NCBI GenBank assembly: GCA_021160185.1 | Contig: JAGHDA010000368.1 | Coordinates: forward strand, 1-13,811 | Direction: 5' to 3' | Length of the DNA: 13,811 bases | Origin: Verrucomicrobiota bacterium | GTDB lineage: Bacteria > Verrucomicrobiota > Verrucomicrobiia > Limisphaerales > CAZBKV01 | Part shown: positions 1 to 6,380 of the stretch, in pieces | How positions within the stretch are numbered: position 1 is the stretch's first letter | How the letters are laid out: each line of letters opens with the position of its first letter | Program-made: the position numbers and the translations under genes | Notes under the pieces: model-generated | What the model was told of the DNA's origin: nothing | Seen by the model: only the letters and a program-made list of their open reading frames with translations | The model's database searches: none

Positions 1-1234
1 CGGTTTCTTCCGGAGTGATTTCCAGGAATCGCGCCGCCGCCGCGTCTGCAAAGCGCAACCCAAGCGGAGTCGGCCGGAAAGCCCGCCCCGTGTCTTTTCC
101 CAACCCTTCGCGTTCAAGATCCTCCAAAAGCGGCCCCCACTCCCGGCGCAGATCCCGGCCGGTTCGTTGCCGAAACAGGGCGTAAGGCCATCCGGCCGTC
201 ATGCGCAGCCCCACCCCCGCCAGCTCGGCTGCGCGACGAGCGGGCAAGATCAGGTCAATTTCCCGCGGCGGCGGCCTGTCTGTTTCCAGGGCCGCGCAAT
301 AGGCCTCCCGATCCGCCCGGTTCATGAAACGGACTCCTTTCACGAAGCTGTGGGCGGCCGGGCCTGCGCCCCAATACGCTTCTCCGCGCCAGTAAGCAAT
401 GTTGTGGCGGCATGCATGCTTCGGGACGTCGGGCTCGATCTCCGGCCCCGCCGCGAAATTGGACACTTCGTACCGGCGCAGGCCGGCTTGCTCGGCCCGT
501 TCCAGAAGCAGATCGTACATCGCCGCCGCCAGGTCTTCGTCAGGCGCGATCCGGCCGGAGCGGCGCGCCTCGAAGAACGGCGCGCCCTTTTCAAAGGTCA
601 GCTCGTAGCAGGAAAGATGCGTTGGGTTCAGCTCGAAGGTCCGCTCCAAAGTCCGCTTCCAGATCGAGAGATCCTGGCCCGGCGCGCCGAAGATGAGGTC
701 CAGGTTGATCTCCTCAAACCCCGCCGCCCGGAAGGCCTCGCATGTTGCGAGGATTTCCCGAACCCCATGCGGCCGGCCCAGGGCGCGGAGGACCGCCTCG
801 TCGAAAGACTGCGCGCCGATTGAGACGCGGTTCACGCCCAACGCTTTGAGGGTTTGCGCCTTTTCCCGGTCAATCGTGGCGGGGTTGCATTCGATGGAAA
901 ATTCCTTCGCCGGCGTCAGCTCCAGTCGCTGAAGCTCTTCCAGCAACCCGGCCAGGAGGCTGGTCGGCAAAAGCGTAGGCGTGCCTCCGCCAACGAACAC
1001 CGAATCGAGCGGTCGGGCCAGACGCGGGGCGATCCGGCGCAGCTCCCGGCGCAACGCCGCCGCGAAGCGCTCCTGATCGGCCGCGGTCCCCGGCAGGGAG
1101 TAAAAGGCGCAGTAGGGGCATTTGCGGAGGCAAAAGGGAATGTGGATGTACAATCGCCGCGCCGGCCGGTCGCCTTCGGGCCAGTCGATCTCGGGAAGCC
1201 CCTCCCAATCATTCTCCGGATCGGCCCTTTCCAT
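1..1234 (-). CDS. hemW: Heme chaperone HemW (radical SAM), C-terminus cut by window edge
   Basis: HemW is a radical-SAM protein of the HemN superfamily, thought to deliver heme to respiratory proteins rather than act as a coproporphyrinogen dehydrogenase. The frame is open for 411 codons from ATG at 1234 down to base 1. Visible motifs are LYIHIPFC at about 28-35, the 4Fe-4S/SAM motif C35-x3-C39-x2-C42 followed by A-F, and GGGTPT at 82-87. Further on come ECNPATID at 115-122, VNRVSIGAQSF at 134-144, FGAPGQ at 182-187 and the HemW signature HNIAYWRGEAYWGAGPAAHS near 277-296. Phe after the cluster motif, where true HemN has another Cys, favours HemW. The usual family length is about 380-400, so little is missing. 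A GGAGTGAG stretch (1244-1251) overlaps the thpR stop and may be its ribosome-binding site, though the 13-nt spacing from GGAG is long. It is the last gene seen in the minus-strand cluster, 10 bp after thpR. Confidence 0.93.
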   Translation of the reverse strand, partial: MERADPENDWEGLPEIDWPEGDRPARRLYIHIPFCLRKCPYCAFYSLPGTAADQERFAAALRRELRRIAPRLARPLDSVFVGGGTPTLLPTSLLAGLLEELQRLELTPAKEFSIECNPATIDREKAQTLKALGVNRVSIGAQSFDEAVLRALGRPHGVREILATCEAFRAAGFEEINLDLIFGAPGQDLSIWKRTLERTFELNPTHLSCYELTFEKGAPFFEARRSGRIAPDEDLAAAMYDLLLERAEQAGLRRYEVSNFAAGPEIEPDVPKHACRHNIAYWRGEAYWGAGPAAHSFVKGVRFMNRADREAYCAALETDRPPPREIDLILPARRAAELAGVGLRMTAGWPYALFRQRTGRDLRREWGPLLEDLEREGLGKDTGRAFRPTPLGLRFADAAAARFLEITPEET

Positions 1235-1244
1235 GGCGCTGGGC

Positions 1245-1838
1245 TCACTCCGCTGCGCTCAGCGCGTGCGCGCTCAGGTCGGAGTAGTTCGGACCCTGAG
1301 GGGTAAGAACGCTCTGGATCAGGCAAACCGCTCGCGCCTCGAACGGTTCCAACCGCGGCGCTTTGACTCGGCGGAGGGCGCGCCCGAGCAGGCGAGCCTT
1401 CGCGCCGCGCCGCGGCGGAAGCCGCCCCAGGGTCAAATGGGGCGCAAACGGCCGCCTCTCCTCGTGGTCGCCGAACGCTCCGGCCGCCGCCGAGATTTCC
1501 CGCGCCAGGCGCTGGAGCGTTTCCACTTCCCCTTCCAGCCCCACCCAGACCACACGCGGCCGCTCCGCATTCGGGAAAGCGCCCAGATCCCCGGACCGAA
1601 GCGTCAAGGGCCGAAAACGGACGCACACCGAATTCAACGCCGCTTTCAGGGCGGGCAGCGTTTCCCTCGCCGTGTTGCCCAGGAAGCGGAGAGTCACATG
1701 AAGGTTTTCCGGGCGGGACCAACGGACGCAGGCGCTCGGCAATTCGCGCTCGATTTTTTGCTGGAGGCGAGCCAGCGGCTCCACCCAGCTCGAGGGCAGC
1801 TTGACGGCCACAAAGGCGCGCACGGTTTCCGTGTTCAT
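1245..1838 (-). CDS. thpR: RNA 2',3'-cyclic phosphodiesterase ThpR (LigT/2H family)
   Basis: A cytoplasmic 2H-phosphoesterase that opens 2',3'-cyclic phosphate ends of RNA; older annotations call it 2'-5' RNA ligase. The 197-residue product carries the two HxTL motifs that define the fold: H47-V-T-L in ENLHVTLRFLG and H134-L-T-L in FAPHLTLGR. Length and the C-terminal SVLTPQGPNYSDL segment fit the bacterial family. I chose ATG at 1838 over an in-frame start 60 bases upstream. This start gives the family-like N-terminus MNTETVRAFVAVKLP, has AGGA six bases upstream (1845-1848), and overlaps the agmatine deiminase stop as ATGA (1835-1838), implying translational coupling. The upstream alternative would run 20 residues into the previous gene's frame. 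The physiological substrate in bacteria is not settled, and its place between a polyamine gene and hemW does not identify one. Confidence 0.92.
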   Translation of the reverse strand: MNTETVRAFVAVKLPSSWVEPLARLQQKIERELPSACVRWSRPENLHVTLRFLGNTARETLPALKAALNSVCVRFRPLTLRSGDLGAFPNAERPRVVWVGLEGEVETLQRLAREISAAAGAFGDHEERRPFAPHLTLGRLPPRRGAKARLLGRALRRVKAPRLEPFEARAVCLIQSVLTPQGPNYSDLSAHALSAAE

Positions 1839-2887
1839 AACGGTTCCTGCTGGGTCAGGCAATGCGCCGCGCCCAACCCCCAAATGATTTCCCGACAATC
1901 CAACGCTTCGACTCGCCGCGGTTTGAAGAGCGCCTCCAGCGCGGCGACCGCCTCTTCATCCCGCCGATCCCCAAACACCGGAACAATCACCTTTTCGTTG
2001 GCAATGTAAAAGTTGAGATAGGCGGCCGGCAGTCGCACTCCTTGTTCCCATACCGGCGCAGGCATCGGCAGCTCCACAATTTGAAACCGTTTCCCCGAAA
2101 ACGAACGCATGCGCTTCAGCCGCTCCAGGTTCTCGCGGAGCGGCTCGAAGTTCGGATCGGATCGGTTTGTCTCCACCGCGGCTACAATGGTGTCCGCCGA
2201 GACGAATCGGGCCAGGTCGTCCACATGGCCGTCCGTGTCGTCCCCCTCGATCCCGCGGCCAAGCCAGAGGATCTGGTCCACGCCCAGGAAATCCCGCAGT
2301 TTCTTCTCGATGGCGGCGCGGTCCATCCCCGGGTTGCGGTTGGGGTTGAGCAGGCACGATTCGGTGGCAAGGAGCGAGCCCGCGCCGTTCACGTCGATTG
2401 CTCCTCCTTCCAGGACCATGCGGGGTTCGAAGCGCGGGCAGCCGCGAAACTCGGCTATGCGCCGGGGGATTTCGTTGTCCAGGTCGTAAGGAGGATATTT
2501 GCCTCCCCAGGCGTTGTATTCCCAGTCCACCGCCGCAAGCCGCAGCGTCGCCTCCCGCGCGACGAAGATCGGTCCGTGATCCCGACACCATGGCTCGTAG
2601 GCAGGGAAATGGTGGAAATGCACGTTGTCCGGGACTCCGCCCGCTTCCTCAAATCGTCGGCGGACGCTCCGTTCAGCCTTTGCGTCCCAGACACAGAGGC
2701 GGACCTCTTCGTCCTGGGCCAGAATGCGGACAAGCCGGGCAAGCGCCGGCTCCACCCGTTCTTCCCGGCCGCCGAAGCTGGAGCTGCCCGGCCGCGGCCA
2801 CGTCAGCCACGTGGCCCGATGCGGCACCCACTCGGGCGGCATGCAGTAGCCCAACTCGCGCGGGGTCGGTTGCGGATCGGAGGCCAT
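1835..2887 (-). CDS. aguA: Agmatine deiminase family protein (porphyromonas-type peptidylarginine deiminase fold)
   Basis: Agmatine deiminases hydrolyse agmatine to N-carbamoylputrescine and ammonia in the arginine-decarboxylase route to putrescine. The 350-residue protein has the guanidino-modifying-enzyme signatures in order. These are MPPEWVPHRATWLTWP at 16-31, CRDHGP at 101-106, NAWGGKYPPYDLDN at 125-138, LEGGAIDVNGAG at 159-170, NPNRNP at 181-186 and GDDTDGHVDDLARFV at 215-229. NFYIAN follows at 292-297 and GLGAAHCLTQQEP at 337-349. C343 is the expected nucleophile; H221 and D102 match other active-site residues. Length is normal. Start ATG at 2887 gives the expected N-terminus, but I see no Shine-Dalgarno before it. 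It lies 36 bp after the aldo/keto reductase gene. The partner amidohydrolase AguB is not in the window, so agmatine as substrate is inferred from motifs only. Confidence 0.9.
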   Translation of the reverse strand: MASDPQPTPRELGYCMPPEWVPHRATWLTWPRPGSSSFGGREERVEPALARLVRILAQDEEVRLCVWDAKAERSVRRRFEEAGGVPDNVHFHHFPAYEPWCRDHGPIFVAREATLRLAAVDWEYNAWGGKYPPYDLDNEIPRRIAEFRGCPRFEPRMVLEGGAIDVNGAGSLLATESCLLNPNRNPGMDRAAIEKKLRDFLGVDQILWLGRGIEGDDTDGHVDDLARFVSADTIVAAVETNRSDPNFEPLRENLERLKRMRSFSGKRFQIVELPMPAPVWEQGVRLPAAYLNFYIANEKVIVPVFGDRRDEEAVAALEALFKPRRVEALDCREIIWGLGAAHCLTQQEPL

Positions 2888-2923
2888 AGCGCAACGGGGG
2901 GAAGAGCCGGAAGAAACAACCGG

Positions 2924-3850
2924 CTAGGGCAGCCGCTTGCCGTAAGCCGCTTCCAGCAAGCGGTACCACTCCTCCCTGGACAGCTCGATTTCCGCGGCCT
3001 TGGCGCATTCGCGAATGCGCTCGGGCTTTGTGCTGCCTACGATCGGCATGATCCCCGCCGGATGCCGGAGCAGCCACGCCAAAGCCAAGGCCGCCGGAGA
3101 AACGCCGCGTTGGCGGGCGAGCTCCTCCAACACGCCGCGGACGCGCTCAACGTCTGAGGAAGCCCCCTTCCCTGCTAACAGCCGGCCGCCGCCGAGCGGG
3201 CTCCAGGCCTGGGGCGTGATCCTTTCCTGAAGACATTGGTCCAGCGTTCCATCCAGGAGCGGATCCAAATGCAACAGGCTGCATTCGATCTGATTCACCG
3301 CCAGGGGAAACGGACAGGCTTGCTGGAGAAGGCTTACTTGCGAAGGGGTGAAATTGCTGACGCCGAAGGCCCGCGCCTTGCCCTCGCCGCGGAGTTTCTC
3401 GAACGCCGCCGCCACCTCTTCCGGCCGACAAAGAAAATCCGGCCGGTGGAGGATGTAAAGGTCGATCGTCCCCACGCCCAACCGTTTCAGGGATCCTTCG
3501 CAGGAACGGAGGATGTGCTCCGCCGAGAAATCGTACCGATACGGGGCCTCGGGGGTCGGATCGCCGGAAAACCGAATCCCGCATTTGGTGGCAATGAGGA
3601 CTCGGTCCCGCATTTCCGGAGCTTCCCGGAGCGCCCGGCCGAAGATGATCTCGGCCGCTCCTTGGGCGTAGATGTCCGCATGATCAAACAAGGTGTATCC
3701 CGCTTCGTAGGCTGCCAGGACCGCCGCCTTGCCGGCGTTCCATTGGTCGGCTGTGAGGGCGCCCGGCGTCGCCGCGCCGGCGATCCGCCAACAGCCGTAC
3801 GCCAGAACGCTCGTCTCCAAGGGGCTCTTCCCGACGCGCATGCTTTTCAT
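2924..3850 (-). CDS. Aldo/keto reductase, YdhF-like
   Basis: An NAD(P)H-dependent oxidoreductase of the aldo/keto reductase TIM-barrel superfamily, cytoplasmic, substrate unknown. With ATG at 3850 the product is 308 residues. The catalytic tetrad is complete: D56 and Y61 in FDHADIY, K89 in ATKCGI, and H135 in ILHRPD. VRAFGVSNF-like text (KARAFGVSNFTPSQ), VNQIECS, WSPLGGG and the late AWLLRHPAGIMPIVGST segment for cofactor binding are all present. The pattern of HRPD, SPLGGG and a C-terminal EEWYRLLEAAYGKRLP resembles E. coli YdhF rather than the sugar or steroid reductases. An in-frame TTG at 3907 would add 19 residues absent from relatives, and an ATG at 3841 would remove three; the sequence before 3850 has only a weak AAAGAAG. 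It is the first gene of the minus-strand cluster and faces away from the TIM-barrel gene at 3988. Confidence 0.88.
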   Translation of the reverse strand: MKSMRVGKSPLETSVLAYGCWRIAGAATPGALTADQWNAGKAAVLAAYEAGYTLFDHADIYAQGAAEIIFGRALREAPEMRDRVLIATKCGIRFSGDPTPEAPYRYDFSAEHILRSCEGSLKRLGVGTIDLYILHRPDFLCRPEEVAAAFEKLRGEGKARAFGVSNFTPSQVSLLQQACPFPLAVNQIECSLLHLDPLLDGTLDQCLQERITPQAWSPLGGGRLLAGKGASSDVERVRGVLEELARQRGVSPAALALAWLLRHPAGIMPIVGSTKPERIRECAKAAEIELSREEWYRLLEAAYGKRLP

Positions 3851-3987
3851 AGCTTCTTTTGCTGCCAGGTTTTTCTCTCTCGCTTTGAATGGTAGCGTTG
3901 TTTCCAAGCGGGCGGCGAGCCTTGGTTGGAGCCGGAACCGCGCCGTCGCGCCAAAAGAGATGGCTCCCCGCGCGCCGCCGCAGTAAA

Positions 3988-4899
3988 ATGTCTTCCATGT
4001 TATCCGGACAAACAGAAAGGACGTTGCGGATCACTCGGCGTCGGTTTCTTGCCCTCGCCGGAGCGCTTTGGTGGGAAGCTTGCCGACGCCCGCTCCTTGG
4101 CGCTGTCTCCTTCGAGGGCCGCGCGCTCCGGATAGGAGCGTGCGATTGGTCGCTCGGCAAAATGGGGCGGCTGGAGGCGTTCGACGTCGCCAAGGCCATC
4201 GGCCTGGACGGGGTTCAAGTCAGTCTCGGCTCGGCGGCCGACGACATGAAGCTGCGGCGTCGGGAAATCCAGGAGGCCTATCTTCGCAAGGCGAAAAGCT
4301 CGGGCGTCGCCATCGCTTCCCTGGCGATCGGCGAGCTCAACCGCGTCCCGTTCAAAAGCGACCCGCGCACGGTCGAATGGGTGCGCGACTCGGCGGACGC
4401 AGCGGCGCGCCTCGGCTGCCGGACGATCCTCCTCGCCTTCTTCGGAAAGAACGATCTGCGCGGGGATCCGGACGGCCGGGCTGAAACCGTCCGGCGGCTT
4501 CGGCAGGTTGCGCCGAGCGCGGAAAAGGCCGGAGTGGTCTTCGGAATCGAAAGCTGGCTCAGCGCCGAGGAGCATGTCGAATTGATCGACCGGGTCGGCT
4601 CCCCGGCGGTGAAGGTCTACTACGACGTCGCTAACGCCACAAAGATGGGCTACGACGTCGGCAAGGAGATCCGGTTCCTCGGCAAGCGCGGGCTTTTGTG
4701 CGAATGCCACATGAAGGAAAACGGCGCGCTCCTCGGCGAAGGCAAGGTGGATTTCCGGGCGGTTCGCAGCGCCCTGGCCGCCGTGCGCTACTCCGGTTGG
4801 GTCCAGATCGAAGGCGCGCGCCGCAAAGGCCTAGGCTTGATCCCCGCCTATCAAAAGAACCTCTCGTTCCTGAAGCGCCTTTTCGGGAGCTCCCAATGA
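3988..4899 (+). CDS. Tat-exported sugar phosphate isomerase/epimerase-like TIM barrel protein
   Basis: A 303-residue protein of the xylose isomerase-like/AP-endonuclease-2 TIM-barrel superfamily. Residues 16-22 (T-R-R-R-F-L-A) followed by a short hydrophobic run form a twin-arginine signal, so export in folded state is likely. The barrel begins near 47 (LRIGACDWSLG). Four residues fit the usual metal-binding set: E188 in FGIESW, D213 in YYDVANA, H241 in ECHMKE and E275 in VQIEG. The end pattern, a substrate-path E followed by Y and LKRLF, is typical of the family. Such proteins act as ketose epimerases or isomerases or are uncharacterised; no substrate can be assigned. ATG at 3988 is chosen because it leaves a normal Tat n-region. 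ATG at 3997 also works, and no Shine-Dalgarno marks either. A longer open frame from 3889 would bury the Tat signal behind an Arg-rich extension. It stands alone, divergent from the reductase and converging on the tRNA. Confidence 0.85.
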   Translation: MSSMLSGQTERTLRITRRRFLALAGALWWEACRRPLLGAVSFEGRALRIGACDWSLGKMGRLEAFDVAKAIGLDGVQVSLGSAADDMKLRRREIQEAYLRKAKSSGVAIASLAIGELNRVPFKSDPRTVEWVRDSADAAARLGCRTILLAFFGKNDLRGDPDGRAETVRRLRQVAPSAEKAGVVFGIESWLSAEEHVELIDRVGSPAVKVYYDVANATKMGYDVGKEIRFLGKRGLLCECHMKENGALLGEGKVDFRAVRSALAAVRYSGWVQIEGARRKGLGLIPAYQKNLSFLKRLFGSSQ

Positions 4900-4954
4900 T
4901 GGAAGGCCCGCCCGGCGGATCGGCGGTGGATGGAAAAGGCAAGATAAAGAAAGA

Positions 4955-5030
<76 letters not shown>

Positions 5031-5044
5031 CCCAATCCGCGGCA

Positions 5045-5073
5045 AATTTTGCCGATCCGTCGCCGTCCCGCAA
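5045..5073 (-). promoter_or_regulatory. Possible promoter of the tRNA-Lys gene
   Basis: On the minus strand a TTGCGG box (5068-5073) and an AAAATT box (5045-5050) are 17 bases apart. The second ends 14 bases before the tRNA 5' end, so transcription would start a few bases ahead of the tRNA. Each box matches sigma-70 consensus at only three of six positions. The -10-like box is embedded in GGCAAATTTTGCC (5041-5053), an odd-centred palindrome. The call rests mainly on position. Confidence 0.25.
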
Positions 5074-5262
5074 GCCCAAAATGCGTCCGAGGAGGCCGGA
5101 AAACGAATAACAAATCGCCTCAGTAGGAATAACGGAGCCTCCCGAAGCCGCCAACGCAAGGAGCAGGAAGCCTCGCAGCAGGCAGGAAGGCGCGTGATTT
5201 CCCCTCGGCTCCAACTCGCCCGCGACCTCGGCGGCTGCGGGAAACGGCCGCCTCCGCGCCGC
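5054..5262. other. Gene-free stretch between tRNA-Lys and the YkgJ-type gene
   Basis: About 210 bases with no supported gene. Both neighbours are on the minus strand, so this is the 3' flank of the YkgJ-type gene and the 5' flank of the tRNA. The only repeat seen is GCAGGAAG, twice (5163-5170 and 5182-5189). No hairpin-plus-T-run terminator is evident. Short open frames here either run into the tRNA or have no homology that I recognise. Confidence 0.5.
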
Positions 5263-5640
5263 CTATCCTGAGAGCAATTCGCCCGCTTCCTCACGGCAAA
5301 GGCGGCGGCGCTCCGCTTCGTCCACCTCCACCGGCCTCGCGCGGCACCATTTTTCGAATCCCGGAAACCGCCAACGATTAGGGAAACCAAGGCATTGCTC
5401 CGGCTTCGCCGGCTGAACGGCACACTCCCGACCGCGAAGAAACACGCAAGAGCCGTCCTCCTTATCCTTCAGGGCCAGGCCGGCGCGGCGAACGTCGATT
5501 CGGGTGTAGCGCTCGATAAACTCCTTCTCCGAAAGCCCCAAGAAACCGGCCAGGCGGGCAATGTCCGCGTCGGTCAAGCGGACTTCGCCTTCCCACCGGC
5601 AACAGGCCCCGCAACGTTGGCATTCATACCATACGGCCAT
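5263..5640 (-). CDS. YkgJ-family cysteine cluster protein
   Basis: A small cytoplasmic protein (125 residues) with the YkgJ zinc/iron-chelating cysteine pattern. C7-x2-C10-x2-C13-C14 lies near the N-terminus, followed by C65 in GSCVFL, C73 in RECAVQ, C83 in KPEQCLGFP, C99 and C115. The motif order CQRCGACC, then C-x-F-L, then RPxxC-like KPEQC plus FP, is that of the family. The biochemical role of the family is poorly known; metal binding is inferred from the cysteines. The start at ATG 5640 puts the first cysteines in their normal place. Only a weak AAAGAG (5644-5649) precedes it. A longer reading frame extends to 6207, but it crosses the divergent promoter region and the Spy-like gene and has no recognisable content, so it is rejected. 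Confidence 0.87.
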   Translation of the reverse strand: MAVWYECQRCGACCRWEGEVRLTDADIARLAGFLGLSEKEFIERYTRIDVRRAGLALKDKEDGSCVFLRGRECAVQPAKPEQCLGFPNRWRFPGFEKWCRARPVEVDEAERRRLCREEAGELLSG

Positions 5641-5749
5641 TGGCTCTTTGCGCTGATCGAAACGCCGCGGCCGCTTCGCGGGGGAACAGGCGGACGCCGC
5701 TTTTCTCTCCCTCGCGGGTAACCGCCGCGGCTCGCCGCGCGTCTGGCGG

Positions 5750-5755
5750 TATAGT
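5750..5755 (+). promoter_or_regulatory. -10-like box ahead of the Spy-like gene and gsp operon
   Basis: TATAGT matches the sigma-70 -10 consensus at five of six positions and is the best A+T-rich box in an otherwise G+C-rich divergent gap. No convincing -35 lies 16-18 bases upstream, so an activator or another sigma factor would be needed if it is real. Its last base pairs overlap the right arm of an ACCGCC...GGCGGT inverted repeat (5721-5726 with 5745-5750). Initiation would fall near 5761, immediately before the inverted-repeat cluster. Confidence 0.35.
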
Positions 5756-5763
5756 GGAACGAG

Positions 5764-5801
5764 CCCTTGAGTAAGGGAACGCGTTCCCCCTGCGAAGCAG
5801 G
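5764..5801. repeat. Three abutting/overlapping inverted repeats in the leader
   Basis: Three perfect inverted repeats occur in 38 bases. CCCTT-GAGT-AAGGG (5764-5777) is a 5-bp stem with a 4-base loop. GGGAACGCGTTCCC (5775-5788) is a 14-bp palindrome. CCTGC-GAA-GCAGG (5789-5801) is a 5-bp stem with a 3-base loop. The first two share GGG (5775-5777), so as RNA hairpins they exclude each other. As DNA, the 14-bp palindrome could be a dimeric repressor site. It sits between the -10-like box and the start codon at 5837. The structures are read directly; function is inferred. Confidence 0.5.
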
Positions 5802-5836
5802 ACGCAAGCACAAACCGGCAAACAGCATAACTGCAT

Positions 5837-6346
5837 ATGAAGAAGTTCGGCAAGACGCTCACAATCGCCGCGCTGGCACTCGGCATGCTGAGCCTGGTTC
5901 CCGAGGCGCTGGCCCAGCGAGCGCCGCGCGGCCAGGGAGCCAACCGCCCCCAGCGGCGGTTCGACCCGGCGCAAATGCGCCAGCGGATGATGGACAGGCT
6001 GCGGCAACAGCTCAACGCCAGCGAACAGGAGTGGCAGGTCATCCAGCCGCTGCTCCAAAACGTAATGGAAAAACAACGCGCCGCGAGGTTCGGCGGCATA
6101 GCCATGATGTTCGGACGCCGCCCCGGCAGCCGCGGCGGCGCGCAAGTTCCGGCGGAAATCCGCGAGCTTCGGGACGCCCTGGAAAATCCCAACACGCCGG
6201 CCGACACGTTGAAGGCGAAACTCGACGCTTACCGCAAGCTGCGCCAGAAGCAGGACCAGGAACTGAAGGCCGCCCGTGACAAGCTTCGCCAGGTCCTTAC
6301 GCTGCGCCAAGAAGCGCAGTTGGTCATGATGGGCATCCTCGATTAA
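5837..6346 (+). CDS. Small exported Spy/CpxP-like protein
   Basis: A 169-residue protein with a clear Sec signal: MKKFGK, a hydrophobic run at about 8-20, and ALA-Q, so cleavage is likely after residue 26. The mature part is rich in Arg, Gln and Met and predicted helical. One segment reads LNASEQEWQVIQPLLQ (59-74), and the C-terminus (155-169) reads LTLRQEAQLVMMGIL. The second resembles the LTxxQ motif of Spy/CpxP periplasmic chaperone-like or metal-sensor-like proteins, though overall similarity cannot be tested here. An Arg/Gly/Pro patch follows the signal (28-41). No Shine-Dalgarno is visible before ATG 5837. It is 34 bp ahead of gspE with no terminator between, so it may be the first gene of the secretion operon. 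Function is unproven; a periplasmic chaperone or sensor tied to secretion is a guess. Confidence 0.75.
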   Translation: MKKFGKTLTIAALALGMLSLVPEALAQRAPRGQGANRPQRRFDPAQMRQRMMDRLRQQLNASEQEWQVIQPLLQNVMEKQRAARFGGIAMMFGRRPGSRGGAQVPAEIRELRDALENPNTPADTLKAKLDAYRKLRQKQDQELKAARDKLRQVLTLRQEAQLVMMGILD

Positions 6347-6380
6347 GGCTCGGCGGCGAAACTGAACCGATCTGATCGCA

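Noticed and set aside
167..932. Several plus-strand open frames at the left edge
   Set aside because: They lie opposite hemW, whose motifs (C-x3-C-x2-C, GGGTPT, HNIAYW) are continuous on the minus strand to base 1.
1862..3157. Open frame of 431 codons on the plus strand
   Set aside because: It is antisense to the agmatine deiminase and the end of the aldo/keto reductase, both with strong family signatures. Its own translation is low-complexity Arg/Pro/Gly with no motif.
3851..3987. Divergent promoters between the reductase and TIM-barrel genes
   Set aside because: A bidirectional promoter must lie here, but no -35/-10 pair with acceptable spacing stood out on either strand, so no site is annotated.
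5163..5189. GCAGGAAG direct repeat in the gap after the tRNA
   Set aside because: Only two 8-base copies; too short and too few for a CRISPR, iteron or other array.
5641..6207. N-terminal extension of the YkgJ-type frame
   Set aside because: The extra 189 codons cross the divergent promoter gap and the Spy-like gene. The translation is Ser/Arg-rich with no domain, while ATG 5640 gives a family-like start.
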